Shown piece by piece: positions 1 to 6,886 of a DNA stretch of 14,423 nt. The DNA is taken from the NCBI GenBank assembly GCA_002372875.1, contig DFJD01000105.1, positions 7,064 through 21,486 of the forward strand, read 5' to 3'. The notes under the pieces were generated by a model, which was not told the origin of the DNA, searched no databases, and saw only the letters and a list, made by a program, of their open reading frames with translations. Position numbers and translations under genes: made by a program. Position 1 is the first letter of the stretch; the number at the start of each line of letters is the position of its first letter. This DNA is from Clostridiales bacterium UBA3680. Its GTDB lineage: Bacteria; Bacillota; Clostridia; Lachnospirales; CAG-274.

Positions 1-147
1 TATTTTGCATAGCAAAATAGCCGCTGCATAGCTTCCGGCTATGCCATCGGGTCTTTTCCTTGTCTGCGAAAATATTTCCTCAAATCTGCTTCAAGTGAAT
101 CAATCAGTGCTTCCTTAGGGAACACTGATTTATCAATCGTGTTTTCC
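1..147. repeat. Nested palindromes, possible dispersed element (cut by window start)
   Basis: This stretch has no confident gene but is unusually structured. Positions 1-8 and 12-19 form a perfect 8-bp inverted repeat with a 3-nt loop. Positions 26-32 (GCATAGC) and 38-44 (GCTATGC) form a 7-bp stem with a 5-nt loop, flanked by pairing CCG (21-23) and CGG (48-50). Positions 102-109 (AATCAGTG) pair with 123-130 (CACTGATT), extended inside by TTCC (111-114) with GGAA (119-122), giving a 12-bp stem with one bulge. A module like GGAA-N-CACTGATT occurs three times in alternating orientation (102-114, 118-130, 135-147). Such an arrangement suggests a small palindromic repeat or MITE end; that is inference. 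The minus strand is also open from 137 to 1 except for one TAG at 39-41, so a decayed small gene is an alternative. No U-tract follows the hairpins, so a classical terminator is not supported. Confidence 0.5.
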
Positions 148-702
148 TTACCAATAATCCTCGCATTCTTTTATAAGTCTTTGCACCTGCTCGTTTTTAT
201 AAAGCCCTAGGTCAAAAAGCTTATCTGCCTGTCTTTTTGTTATTTTTCCGCTTAAAGAATAAACAAACTGACTGTGTGTTCTTTGAATTCCGTCCCAGGA
301 GTCAATTATTTTCAGCCAACCGGCTCTTCCGAGAGCTACCTCGGGAAGCTTTGCATCCGGGAAAAATTTGTCCGCAAGAGCTTGTGCACATTTTGTGTGA
401 TTTGTGTAATCGCAAGAATATGTATCTCCGTCGGGAGATATCCAGCCAAGCTTAAAGTCTTTATCGTTTTTAAAATACATCAATTCCACAGGAAGAGGGT
501 ATTTCTTATCAGATTCGATAAACTTGACAAAATCGGGGTCATCAATGCTGAATTTATAAAAGCCACCATTTCCGTCAAGTATTACGGGAAGCTTGTCCTC
601 GGTAACGGTACCTTCGTAATCCGTTCCGTTTATGCGTGACATATCTTCAACAAATTCGTAACAGTAGTAGCCTGTTTTGCCCTTATAAACAGCATATCTC
701 AA
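148..702 (-). CDS. Hypothetical protein, 184 aa
   Basis: I do not recognise this protein. The start is a TTG at 702-700, chosen because a strong GGAGG (710-714 on the plus strand) lies 7 nt upstream and no ATG fits. The product is soluble, with no signal peptide or membrane segment. The middle carries GWISPDG (residues 86-92) followed by C97, H102 and C105, which might form a small structural or metal site. The last 35 residues (SGKITKRQADKLF and on) look helical. The gene begins 4 bp after the stop of the zinc-ribbon gene, and its SD overlaps that gene's last codons, so the two are probably translationally coupled and may work together. A cytoplasmic accessory role is the most that can be inferred. 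The reading frame is clearly coding, but the function is unknown. Confidence 0.75.
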   Translation of the reverse strand: MRYAVYKGKTGYYCYEFVEDMSRINGTDYEGTVTEDKLPVILDGNGGFYKFSIDDPDFVKFIESDKKYPLPVELMYFKNDKDFKLGWISPDGDTYSCDYTNHTKCAQALADKFFPDAKLPEVALGRAGWLKIIDSWDGIQRTHSQFVYSLSGKITKRQADKLFDLGLYKNEQVQRLIKECEDYW

Positions 703-706
703 AGTA

Positions 707-2728
707 TCACCTCCGGGCTCTCGGAGCCATATATTTTACTATTTTTCTCTGTATTTCGGCAAGACCCACATAGTATTGTGCCATTTCCGAAAGGAAACCT
801 TTGTGATGTTCGGAAATTTTTTCAAGAACTTCCGAGCAAGCCTCCGTAACAGAGCAAAGCTCGTTGTAAGCGTTCGCTTTGTTATCGCTTTCGTTATATT
901 TTGAATATGCCTTTGACTGCACTCTGCCTACATAGCTGTGAATCATAGAGTTTATTCTCTTATTGAACATATCCGTAAAGTCATTGTCGTCATTAAACAG
1001 TTCGTTTGAATAATTTATATATGCAATTGCTTCGTTGCAAAGTTTATTTTTATTTAAGGGAGCATTACGCTCAAATTCCTTGCCCCTTTGTGAAAGGCTT
1101 TCCGAAAGAGCTTTGCAAAGAACATACTTTGACATTTGTATTACATATTCTCTCTCACGGGAGTCAGCAAGTTCTATAGCTTTTTTCAGTCTTCGGCAAA
1201 TTCTTTCTCCGTCCGTATTTCCCCCGGCTATTGTAACATTTGAAAGTGCTCCGTACAAATATGCTCTAGCACATTTCTCATCAAGTTCTATAAGCTCTTC
1301 GGAAATTGATGAAAGCTTTTTGAAATCTTCTTTTGAAAGGGCTTCCACAGCTTCATTAAGCTTTTTGCTAAGTGAAGCGGCAAGCTCTTTTGCTTTATTA
1401 TTTTCGTTGTCGGTTTCTTTTTTGTTTTCTTTCTTTGCAACAACATCTCTTTCGGGAACTTTATTATTTTGTTCTTTCTTTTCTTCCTTCTTTTCGGAAG
1501 CTTTTAAATCGTTTTGAGCACCGACTTTATCAAAGCCTATATTTATTACAAGTTCTTTTTCCGAAGTATTACCCACATACTTCTTTTCCTCGTCGGAAAG
1601 TTCATAGCCTGATTTTATCAGCAGTTCAACTACTCTGTCTCTGAGATACTTTTTTCCGCAGCCCGAACAGGAAGAAAACTGACATGAAAGATCTGCCGAA
1701 ACAGGTTGTCCGCAAAACTCACAGGTTATAACGGGTAACGTTTTGGTTTGTTTTTTCTCTTGTTCAACCTTGTTTCGTATAGGCTTTGCGGATGAGTATG
1801 AAAACAAAGATCCGTTTCCGTTATCCTTGTTGTTACCGTTTCCGAAGCTTGATATATGAGCACGCCCTCTTATAACGGTATTATCGCTTATGCTGTTTGT
1901 ATTTTCCCCCATTGTTGTCTTTTCCTCTTTGCTTTCCATGGTAGTTTCCTTTTTTTCCTCTATGGTTTCTTTTTTTTCATCAACAATTTCTTTGACGTTT
2001 TTGATTGAATCTTCTTTTACGGTTTTTTTGATATCTTTTTGAGCGACTTCCTTTGAAGCGGAAATCTTTTTTTCTGTGTTTGTAACGTTCAAAGTCTTAT
2101 TTGCCTGCTCTGTTAAATGTAAAATTGCGGCATTTATGTCGTTTTCTTCTTTTATATTGTTATTTGGTGAGGTTTCTTCCAAGGGAAGAAGCTCAACGGT
2201 ATCTTTTTGAAGCTCGGCATAAAGTCGTTCCACACTATCATCGGTTTTAACACTTTTTTTGTCTCCGTAAATAGCACGAGTTGTTTCTTTATTCAGGGTA
2301 CGAAGTTGTTCTATTGTCTTAAAACTGTATTTTTTTGCACATCCTTTGCACCGAACATAATTATTTTTGATTTCAAGAACTCCGCCGCATTCGGAGCATT
2401 TTACATCTTCAAGTTCGGAACCCAACAGCATGTTTTCAATTTTATCGGATTTGTTTTGTTTGGCTGAACTTATTTGTTTTTTTTCTGTATTGTGTACGAT
2501 CGTTTCTTTTTCGCTTTCGTAAAGTCTTTTTTCAAGCTCCGCTTTTGCTTTTTCAAATTGTTCTTCGGAAAGCACCGCTTTTTCCTTGTTGTATGCGCTT
2601 GATTCGGCTTTTTCAAGTAATGAATTGATTTGTGCCAAACCGTATTTCTTACCGCACCAAGTACAAACGATAGAATCGGACTTTATATTTAATTTGTTTC
2701 CGCATATCTCACAAACGATATCTGCCAT
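707..2728 (-). CDS. Triple zinc-ribbon protein with charged linkers and helical C-terminus
   Basis: This 673-residue protein carries three four-cysteine zinc ribbons: C6/C9-C22/C25, C111/C114-C127/C130 and C336/C339-C354/C357. Each ends in C-(G/A)-KKY and is followed by a short helix, so they are internal repeats of one module. Between them lie long Lys/Glu-rich low-complexity linkers (about 150-330, with EEKKET-like repeats), probably disordered. Residues from about 440 to the end appear all-helical, perhaps TPR-like, and rich in Asn, Glu and Lys. There is no signal peptide or membrane segment, so it should act in the cytoplasm. Zinc ribbons commonly bind nucleic acid or protein partners, but no catalytic motif is visible. 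The ATG at 2728 has only a weak GGGGA upstream (plus 2738-2742). A good promoter lies at 2799-2827. It is the first gene of a two-gene operon with the 184-aa protein. I cannot assign a family beyond zinc-ribbon domain-containing. Confidence 0.8.
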   Translation of the reverse strand: MADIVCEICGNKLNIKSDSIVCTWCGKKYGLAQINSLLEKAESSAYNKEKAVLSEEQFEKAKAELEKRLYESEKETIVHNTEKKQISSAKQNKSDKIENMLLGSELEDVKCSECGGVLEIKNNYVRCKGCAKKYSFKTIEQLRTLNKETTRAIYGDKKSVKTDDSVERLYAELQKDTVELLPLEETSPNNNIKEENDINAAILHLTEQANKTLNVTNTEKKISASKEVAQKDIKKTVKEDSIKNVKEIVDEKKETIEEKKETTMESKEEKTTMGENTNSISDNTVIRGRAHISSFGNGNNKDNGNGSLFSYSSAKPIRNKVEQEKKQTKTLPVITCEFCGQPVSADLSCQFSSCSGCGKKYLRDRVVELLIKSGYELSDEEKKYVGNTSEKELVINIGFDKVGAQNDLKASEKKEEKKEQNNKVPERDVVAKKENKKETDNENNKAKELAASLSKKLNEAVEALSKEDFKKLSSISEELIELDEKCARAYLYGALSNVTIAGGNTDGERICRRLKKAIELADSREREYVIQMSKYVLCKALSESLSQRGKEFERNAPLNKNKLCNEAIAYINYSNELFNDDNDFTDMFNKRINSMIHSYVGRVQSKAYSKYNESDNKANAYNELCSVTEACSEVLEKISEHHKGFLSEMAQYYVGLAEIQRKIVKYMAPRARR

Positions 2729-2798
2729 ACTTTGTTTTCCCCAATCAATAAAGCTTTTAATAACATAAGATATAAACTATGCCTTTTTCCCTAATTCT

Positions 2799-2827
2799 AT
2801 TTTATCATAATATAAAAATTTTTTCAA
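2799..2827 (-). promoter_or_regulatory. Sigma-A promoter for the zinc-ribbon operon
   Basis: On the minus strand TTGAAA (plus 2822-2827), a 17-bp spacer and TAAAAT (plus 2799-2804) match the -35/-10 consensus with one mismatch each. A TG lies one base upstream of the -10, making it an extended -10. Transcription should begin near 2792, giving a leader of about 64 nt. Confidence 0.65.
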
Positions 2828-2869
2828 TATAATTTATCTCTTTAATCATTTTATAATGTGTATATATCA

Positions 2870-2898
2870 TTGACAATTTAAGTATAACAGTTTAAAAT
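2870..2898 (+). promoter_or_regulatory. Sigma-A promoter for the flavodoxin-MmcQ/EVE-GNAT operon
   Basis: A perfect -35 TTGACA (2870-2875), a 17-bp spacer and TAAAAT (2893-2898, one mismatch to TATAAT) lie 50 bp before the ATG at 2949. The start point should be near 2905. It diverges from the promoter at 2799-2827, with about 42 bp between the two -35 boxes. Confidence 0.8.
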
Positions 2899-2948
2899 AA
2901 ACCGTATACATTTATTCGTATTGCAATAAGATAATAAGGAGGTTCTCT

Positions 2949-3605
2949 ATGGAAAAGACAATTGTGGTTGTTAACGCAGGACCGCGAAAGGGATGGAATA
3001 CGGATACATTGCTTACCGAGGCTGCAAAGGGCGTTGAGAGCATGGGAGGAAAGATGATCCGTTTTGATTTGTTTCGTTTGGAAAAATATACGGGTTGTAT
3101 ATCGTGTTTTGGCTGTAAGAGAGAAAAATTCAAAGGTCATTGTGTCTGTCGCGACGGTCTTACACCGGTCCTTGATTCTATCAGAAACTCCGACGGTCTT
3201 ATTATCGGTTCTCCCAATTATTTATCGGAATTAACAGCATCATTCAGGGCTCTTTACGAGAGATTGATATTTCAAAACTTGACATATAACTCTGAAAACC
3301 CTTGCTGCAACGAAAGAATGATTCCCGTTTTTTTTGTTATGACAAGTAATGCCACCGACACCATGTACAGCGGCTTGTTGGATAATTACAGAAGGACACT
3401 AAGCTCCTTTGTTGGGCCTACCGATATTTTTGTCAGCGGAGATACACAGCAGGTAAGAGATTATAGCAAGCTTGACTGGGAATGGTCATTGTTTGACTCC
3501 GACAAAAAATACAAACGTCATGAAACCGTATTTCCTCTTGAATGTAAAAAAGTGTTTGAAATGGGACAAGAGCTTGTGAGAAAGGCTGAAAAGAACAGTT
3601 ATTAA
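2949..3605 (+). CDS. Flavodoxin-fold NAD(P)H-dependent oxidoreductase, Fe-S-flavoprotein-like
   Basis: At 218 residues this is a flavodoxin-like/NADPH-dependent FMN reductase family protein. The N-terminal beta strand and phosphate loop (VVVNAGPRKGWNT, residues 6-18) correspond to the GSPRKxGNT FMN-binding loop of the family. GSPNY (87-91) and the following helix match the second flavin-contact region. Between them are C50, C53, C56, C65 and C67. The spacing C-x2-C-x2-C-x8-C resembles the compact 4Fe-4S motif of iron-sulfur flavoproteins, so a cluster is possible but not proven. It likely moves electrons from NAD(P)H through FMN to an unknown acceptor in the cytoplasm. The ATG is well placed behind AAGGAGG (2936-2942) and a near-consensus promoter. 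It leads a three-gene operon, 15 bp before the next gene. The family call is firm; the substrate is unknown. Confidence 0.85.
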   Translation: MEKTIVVVNAGPRKGWNTDTLLTEAAKGVESMGGKMIRFDLFRLEKYTGCISCFGCKREKFKGHCVCRDGLTPVLDSIRNSDGLIIGSPNYLSELTASFRALYERLIFQNLTYNSENPCCNERMIPVFFVMTSNATDTMYSGLLDNYRRTLSSFVGPTDIFVSGDTQQVRDYSKLDWEWSLFDSDKKYKRHETVFPLECKKVFEMGQELVRKAEKNSY

Positions 3606-3620
3606 ACGAAGTGAGAAAAA

Positions 3621-4361
3621 ATGAGAAACAAGATTACAGATTACATAAAAAACAAATATAAAGCCGAGCCCGAGCATCTGTGGAGAGGTTTTACGAATTA
3701 CGTTGTATACAGGCATTCCGACAATAATAAATGGTTTGCTCTTGTTATGGATATTCCCAAAGAAAAACTTGGAATCAACGAAGAAGGTCGTGTTGATATC
3801 CTCGATGTGAAGGTCGGCGATTCTCTCCTTCGAGATATGCTCATACAACAGCAGGGCTTTTTTCCGGGGTATCATATGAACAAAGGGAGCTGGATCGCCG
3901 TTTTGCTTGATGGAACGGTATCTTTTGAACAGGTGTGCTCCGTTTTGGATGAAAGCTATATTTCAACGGCATCCGCAGCCGAAAAACAAAAACTTCGCTC
4001 ACCGAAGGAATGGATAATTCCTGCCAATCCCAAATATTACGATATAGAGCATGCATTTGACAATGTTGACATAATCGATTGGAAACAGGGAACAGGCATA
4101 AAAAAAGGAGATACGGTCTATATGTATGTGGCTGCGCCGATTTCTGCCATTCTATTTAAGTGTAAGGTGACACAGACCGATATCCCTTACCGTTTTTCAA
4201 ATGATAGCATAAGCATAAAGTATATCATGAAAATCAAATTGTTAAAGCGTTACAAACCAAATATATTCACTTTTGATGTATTAAAAAATAAGTACGGAAT
4301 ATTCGCCATTCGAGGACCGAGATCGGTTACGGCGGCGTTGAGTGCGGCGTTAAAGAGGTAG
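3621..4361 (+). CDS. MmcQ/YjbR family protein with C-terminal EVE/PUA-like domain
   Basis: This 246-residue protein has two parts. Residues about 1-118 match the MmcQ/YjbR family (a small double-wing DNA-binding-like fold): EPEHLW (16-21), a Y-x-x-YRHSDNNKW stretch (27-38), EGRVDILDVK (55-64), GFFPGYHMNK (79-88) and WIAVLLDGT (91-99). Residues about 130-246 look like an EVE/PUA-type domain: W131 opening, NP (136-137), W154, the KKGDTVYMY strand (161-169) and a final basic segment. EVE domains typically bind modified nucleotides, so a nucleic-acid link is plausible; that is inference. No catalytic residues are evident. The ATG has a weak SD (GAAGTGAG). The gene sits 15 bp after the flavodoxin gene and 3 bp before the acetyltransferase gene, in the same operon. 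It is likely cytoplasmic, of unknown specific function. Confidence 0.85.
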   Translation: MRNKITDYIKNKYKAEPEHLWRGFTNYVVYRHSDNNKWFALVMDIPKEKLGINEEGRVDILDVKVGDSLLRDMLIQQQGFFPGYHMNKGSWIAVLLDGTVSFEQVCSVLDESYISTASAAEKQKLRSPKEWIIPANPKYYDIEHAFDNVDIIDWKQGTGIKKGDTVYMYVAAPISAILFKCKVTQTDIPYRFSNDSISIKYIMKIKLLKRYKPNIFTFDVLKNKYGIFAIRGPRSVTAALSAALKR

Positions 4362-4364
4362 CAA

Positions 4365-4943
4365 ATGGAAAATAATAATTACAGCAAATCAACAACGGAA
4401 ATATGGATGAAAAAGAATGAATCCTTACATGAAAGCTTTGACTTTCGCACCATAAGGCAAGAGGAAGCCGAAGAGTCGGTAGAAATAGAACAGATATGTT
4501 TTCCGCCAAACGAAGCTTGCTCAAGGGAGCATATGATTGAGCGCATAGCGGCGGCATCGGAGCTTTTTTTGGTAGCCGAGGATCGCCGTACAGGTAAAAT
4601 CGCAGGTTTCTTAAATGGGATAGCCACCGATGAGAATTGTTTCAGAGATGATTTCTTTACCGATGCACGCAATCATAAAAAAGACGGCAAAAATGTTATG
4701 CTGCTTGGTCTTGATGTTTTGCCTGAATATCGAAATAAAGGACTGGGCAGGGAGCTTGTATACAGCTATTGCCGCAAAGAACGATCTCGCGGAAGAGAGA
4801 AGCTTGTTCTTACCTGTCTTGAAAACAAAGTCGAAATGTACAAAAAATTCGGCTTTAGAGATCTTGGCCTTTCAGCCTCCGAATGGGGAGGAGAAAAATG
4901 GCATGAGATGGATATTGATCTTAATGGACCACTGATTAATTAA
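4365..4943 (+). CDS. GNAT family N-acetyltransferase
   Basis: The 192-residue product is a Gcn5-related N-acetyltransferase, which transfers acetyl from acetyl-CoA to an amine. Motif A, the CoA pyrophosphate loop, is seen as LDVLPEYRNKGLG (residues 116-128) with the R-x-x-G-x-G core at R123, G126 and G128. The usual C-terminal YKKFGF (159-164) follows. The layout resembles the serotonin/arylalkylamine-type branch, but the substrate cannot be read from sequence. The start at 4365 follows AGAGGT at good spacing and lies 3 bp after the upstream stop. The first 20 or so residues are low in conservation signal, and Met15 is a possible alternative start. It is the last gene of the flavodoxin operon, followed by a 156-bp gap and a shared hairpin. 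The last codons lie in a palindromic patch at 4926-4947. Confidence 0.9.
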   Translation: MENNNYSKSTTEIWMKKNESLHESFDFRTIRQEEAEESVEIEQICFPPNEACSREHMIERIAAASELFLVAEDRRTGKIAGFLNGIATDENCFRDDFFTDARNHKKDGKNVMLLGLDVLPEYRNKGLGRELVYSYCRKERSRGREKLVLTCLENKVEMYKKFGFRDLGLSASEWGGEKWHEMDIDLNGPLIN

Positions 4944-5082
4944 TCGGCTATTCATCAACAATGAAAAAACAAATATAATAGCTGGAAAAATTGAGCGCTT
5001 TACCGACCTTATCATAAAATGGTACAGGTTTTAAGCGGTTAATCATCAATAATGAGTGCAGAAAAATATTTCAACAAAAAAA

Positions 5083-5107
5083 GGGTGTGAAAAATTTTTT
5101 CACACCC
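5083..5107. terminator. Intrinsic terminator, mainly for the diguanylate cyclase gene, possibly bidirectional
   Basis: GGGTGTG (5083-5089) and CACACCC (5101-5107) flank an A5/T6 centre and form a nearly perfect hairpin. Read on the minus strand it is followed by seven T residues (plus 5076-5082), a classical terminator for the GGDEF gene. On the plus strand it is followed only by TCGATTTTT, a weaker tract, but it could still end the flavodoxin operon. The TGA stop of the GGDEF gene (5100-5102) lies inside the stem. Confidence 0.85.
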
Positions 5108-6866
5108 TCGATTTTTGGTCATTTTGTATTACAAGAGACATTATTTGACTCAGAATAACAAGAGTAAATATTTCATAATCCTGCCAATATCTGCTGGGAT
5201 CAAGACATATTTCATAGGATATTACACCTATAAGCTCGTCTCCTTTTTTCATAAGATAATGTATACAGGCGTTTATACTTTGCTCTCTCATAAGTCTGTA
5301 TACATTGGGCATTCTCATTTCAAGGCTTGCCGTTCCGAATACCACCATGCAGCCGTTTTCATCGAACTTGTTGAAATAATCATCGGCAAATATATAGTCT
5401 ATATTTTTCTTTCCGTCCTCTACATTTCCGTAAATATATTGCGGCTTGTATTCCTCACCGTCTTTCAAGTAAATAACGATATTATCGATACCGTATTTTT
5501 CCGAAATATCGTGAATGGTAGGTTCTATGGCATTTACACCCTCGTCAAAGAGTCTTTGTGTCAAACTCATAACATATTTGCTGCTTTGAGGATTCTTTTC
5601 GAACTTGCCGTGTGTTACATTTCCGTCTATTCTTAAAAGCTTCTTGGAACGGTCATCATATATAATGTATCTGTTTCTGCCGTATTCTTTTGCCATATAA
5701 AGACAAGCATCCGCTATTTGGAACATGTGACCGTATGAGATATCGTCCTCAAGATTATCTGCAGGCACGACTCCTATGCTTGTAGTTACATTCATGGTTT
5801 TTGTTCCTATTTTCTTGAATGCTCTTTCTGTGGTGATCCTTATGGCTTTGAAATATTCTTTTATCTGGGCAACATCGGAAACATTATCAAGAATGACCAT
5901 AAATTCGTCTCCGCCGAATCTTCCCACGGCACCCGCATCCTTGATACATGAGGATATTATTTTTGAAAATTCGATTATTACACTGTCACCGGTGCTGTGT
6001 CCGAGAACATCGTTTACATCTTTAAAAAAGTCGAGATCCAATATAGCAAGAATAACGCTTTGATTTGTTCTTGTTTCTATACGGTCCTTTGCATATTTTA
6101 CAATAGAGCGCTTATCAAGTACTCCGGTCATATAATCGTATGTAAAATCCGTCAATATGTCCGCTCTGTTGGTAATATCTTTGTAGGATATTGTTCCACC
6201 TGTCATCTGCACGGAGGTGTTATCCACTATGCGGAAGCCTTCTATGATATAAGGCTTTACAGAACCGTCATTAAAAAGATCCAAAGATATTTCGCTGTTG
6301 ATCACACCGGCATTTCTTTTCAGATCCGATATAAACATATGAAATGCGGTTTCGCTCTCGGGGGCGGTTTTTTTGTTTTTCAGAATAAAGTCCGACCAAT
6401 CGCTCAGTGAACCGTCGTAAATGGTATATGCATTCAACGAAGAACATCTGTAGATATACATATGGTCGTTCGTGGGAGTATACTCAAAAACAATATTTTT
6501 ATCGGGATCTACCGTCATTTGCAAAAGCTCTGTACGTCTTTTCAATACGGAAACATCTTCAACGGTCTGCTTTATATCGTAAACATTAAGCAGAAATGTT
6601 TTTCTTTCGCCAAAATCATTCAAAGGAGAAAGAATGATATAGCAGGGTCTGTTTGTTCCGTCATCATCGATCAGTTCAATGCTTATTTCTTTTTTTGTGC
6701 CGTCATTAATTAAATCAGTGATCGTGTCTTTAAAAAATTGGATATCATTGTCATTGATTTTTGAAAGCAAAGAATCAAAAGTGAGTGTTCCGACAAATTT
6801 AAAGAACTCCATACTTCCGCTTAATATTTTTAATTTTTCATCTATGACAGCGTAATTATTGAACAA
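5100..6866 (-). CDS. Diguanylate cyclase: PAS-like, GGDEF and GAF-like domains
   Basis: This protein should make cyclic di-GMP from two GTP. From the TTG start it has 588 residues. An N-terminal sensory region spans about 1-235 and looks like two PAS-like units. A GGDEF domain lies at about 242-405, with LDLDFFKDVND (276-286), RFGGDEF (316-322) and the late SIGVV strand intact. A C-terminal GAF-like domain spans about 425-580. There is no membrane segment, so it is cytosolic. The product-inhibition motif RxxD expected upstream of GGDEF is replaced by KDAG (309-312), so feedback by c-di-GMP may be absent. A GTG at 6875 would add three residues but lies inside the SD (AAGGAAGTGAT, plus 6871-6881), so the TTG at 6866 is preferred. 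The gene runs opposite the GNAT operon and lies 88 bp downstream of engB, with its own likely promoter. Confidence 0.9.
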   Translation of the reverse strand: MFNNYAVIDEKLKILSGSMEFFKFVGTLTFDSLLSKINDNDIQFFKDTITDLINDGTKKEISIELIDDDGTNRPCYIILSPLNDFGERKTFLLNVYDIKQTVEDVSVLKRRTELLQMTVDPDKNIVFEYTPTNDHMYIYRCSSLNAYTIYDGSLSDWSDFILKNKKTAPESETAFHMFISDLKRNAGVINSEISLDLFNDGSVKPYIIEGFRIVDNTSVQMTGGTISYKDITNRADILTDFTYDYMTGVLDKRSIVKYAKDRIETRTNQSVILAILDLDFFKDVNDVLGHSTGDSVIIEFSKIISSCIKDAGAVGRFGGDEFMVILDNVSDVAQIKEYFKAIRITTERAFKKIGTKTMNVTTSIGVVPADNLEDDISYGHMFQIADACLYMAKEYGRNRYIIYDDRSKKLLRIDGNVTHGKFEKNPQSSKYVMSLTQRLFDEGVNAIEPTIHDISEKYGIDNIVIYLKDGEEYKPQYIYGNVEDGKKNIDYIFADDYFNKFDENGCMVVFGTASLEMRMPNVYRLMREQSINACIHYLMKKGDELIGVISYEICLDPSRYWQDYEIFTLVILSQIMSLVIQNDQKSRV

Positions 6867-6870
6867 AACG

Positions 6871-6881
6871 ATCACTTCCTT
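6871..6881 (-). promoter_or_regulatory. SD that decides the diguanylate cyclase start
   Basis: The minus strand reads AAGGAAGTGAT here, ten of eleven bases complementary to the 16S rRNA tail. The GTG at 6875 falls within it, whereas the TTG at 6866 sits 8 nt after GGAAG. This points to TTG initiation. Confidence 0.65.
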
Positions 6882-6886
6882 TTGCT

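Noticed and set aside
102..130. Hairpin as an intrinsic terminator of the zinc-ribbon operon
   Set aside because: The stem is strong, but no run of T follows it on the minus strand, so a classical terminator is not supported.
1035..1517. 160-codon open frame on the plus strand
   Set aside because: It is antisense to the zinc-ribbon gene and Ser/Phe/Leu-rich as expected from the complement of Lys/Glu codons; no SD or promoter supports it.
4936..5034. Short open frame between the GNAT gene and the hairpin (ends KWYRF)
   Set aside because: It has no usual start codon or SD and only about 32 codons; it may be chance or a remnant, and I cannot support either.
4995..5037. Weak inverted repeat GCGCTTTACC / GGTTTTAAGCG
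   Set aside because: Pairing is interrupted and no U-tract follows; the clear terminator is at 5083-5107.
4952..5055. Two near-identical 13-mers (TCATCAAYAATGA at 4952 and 5043)
   Set aside because: A single pair in A+T-rich intergenic DNA with no further copies; likely chance.
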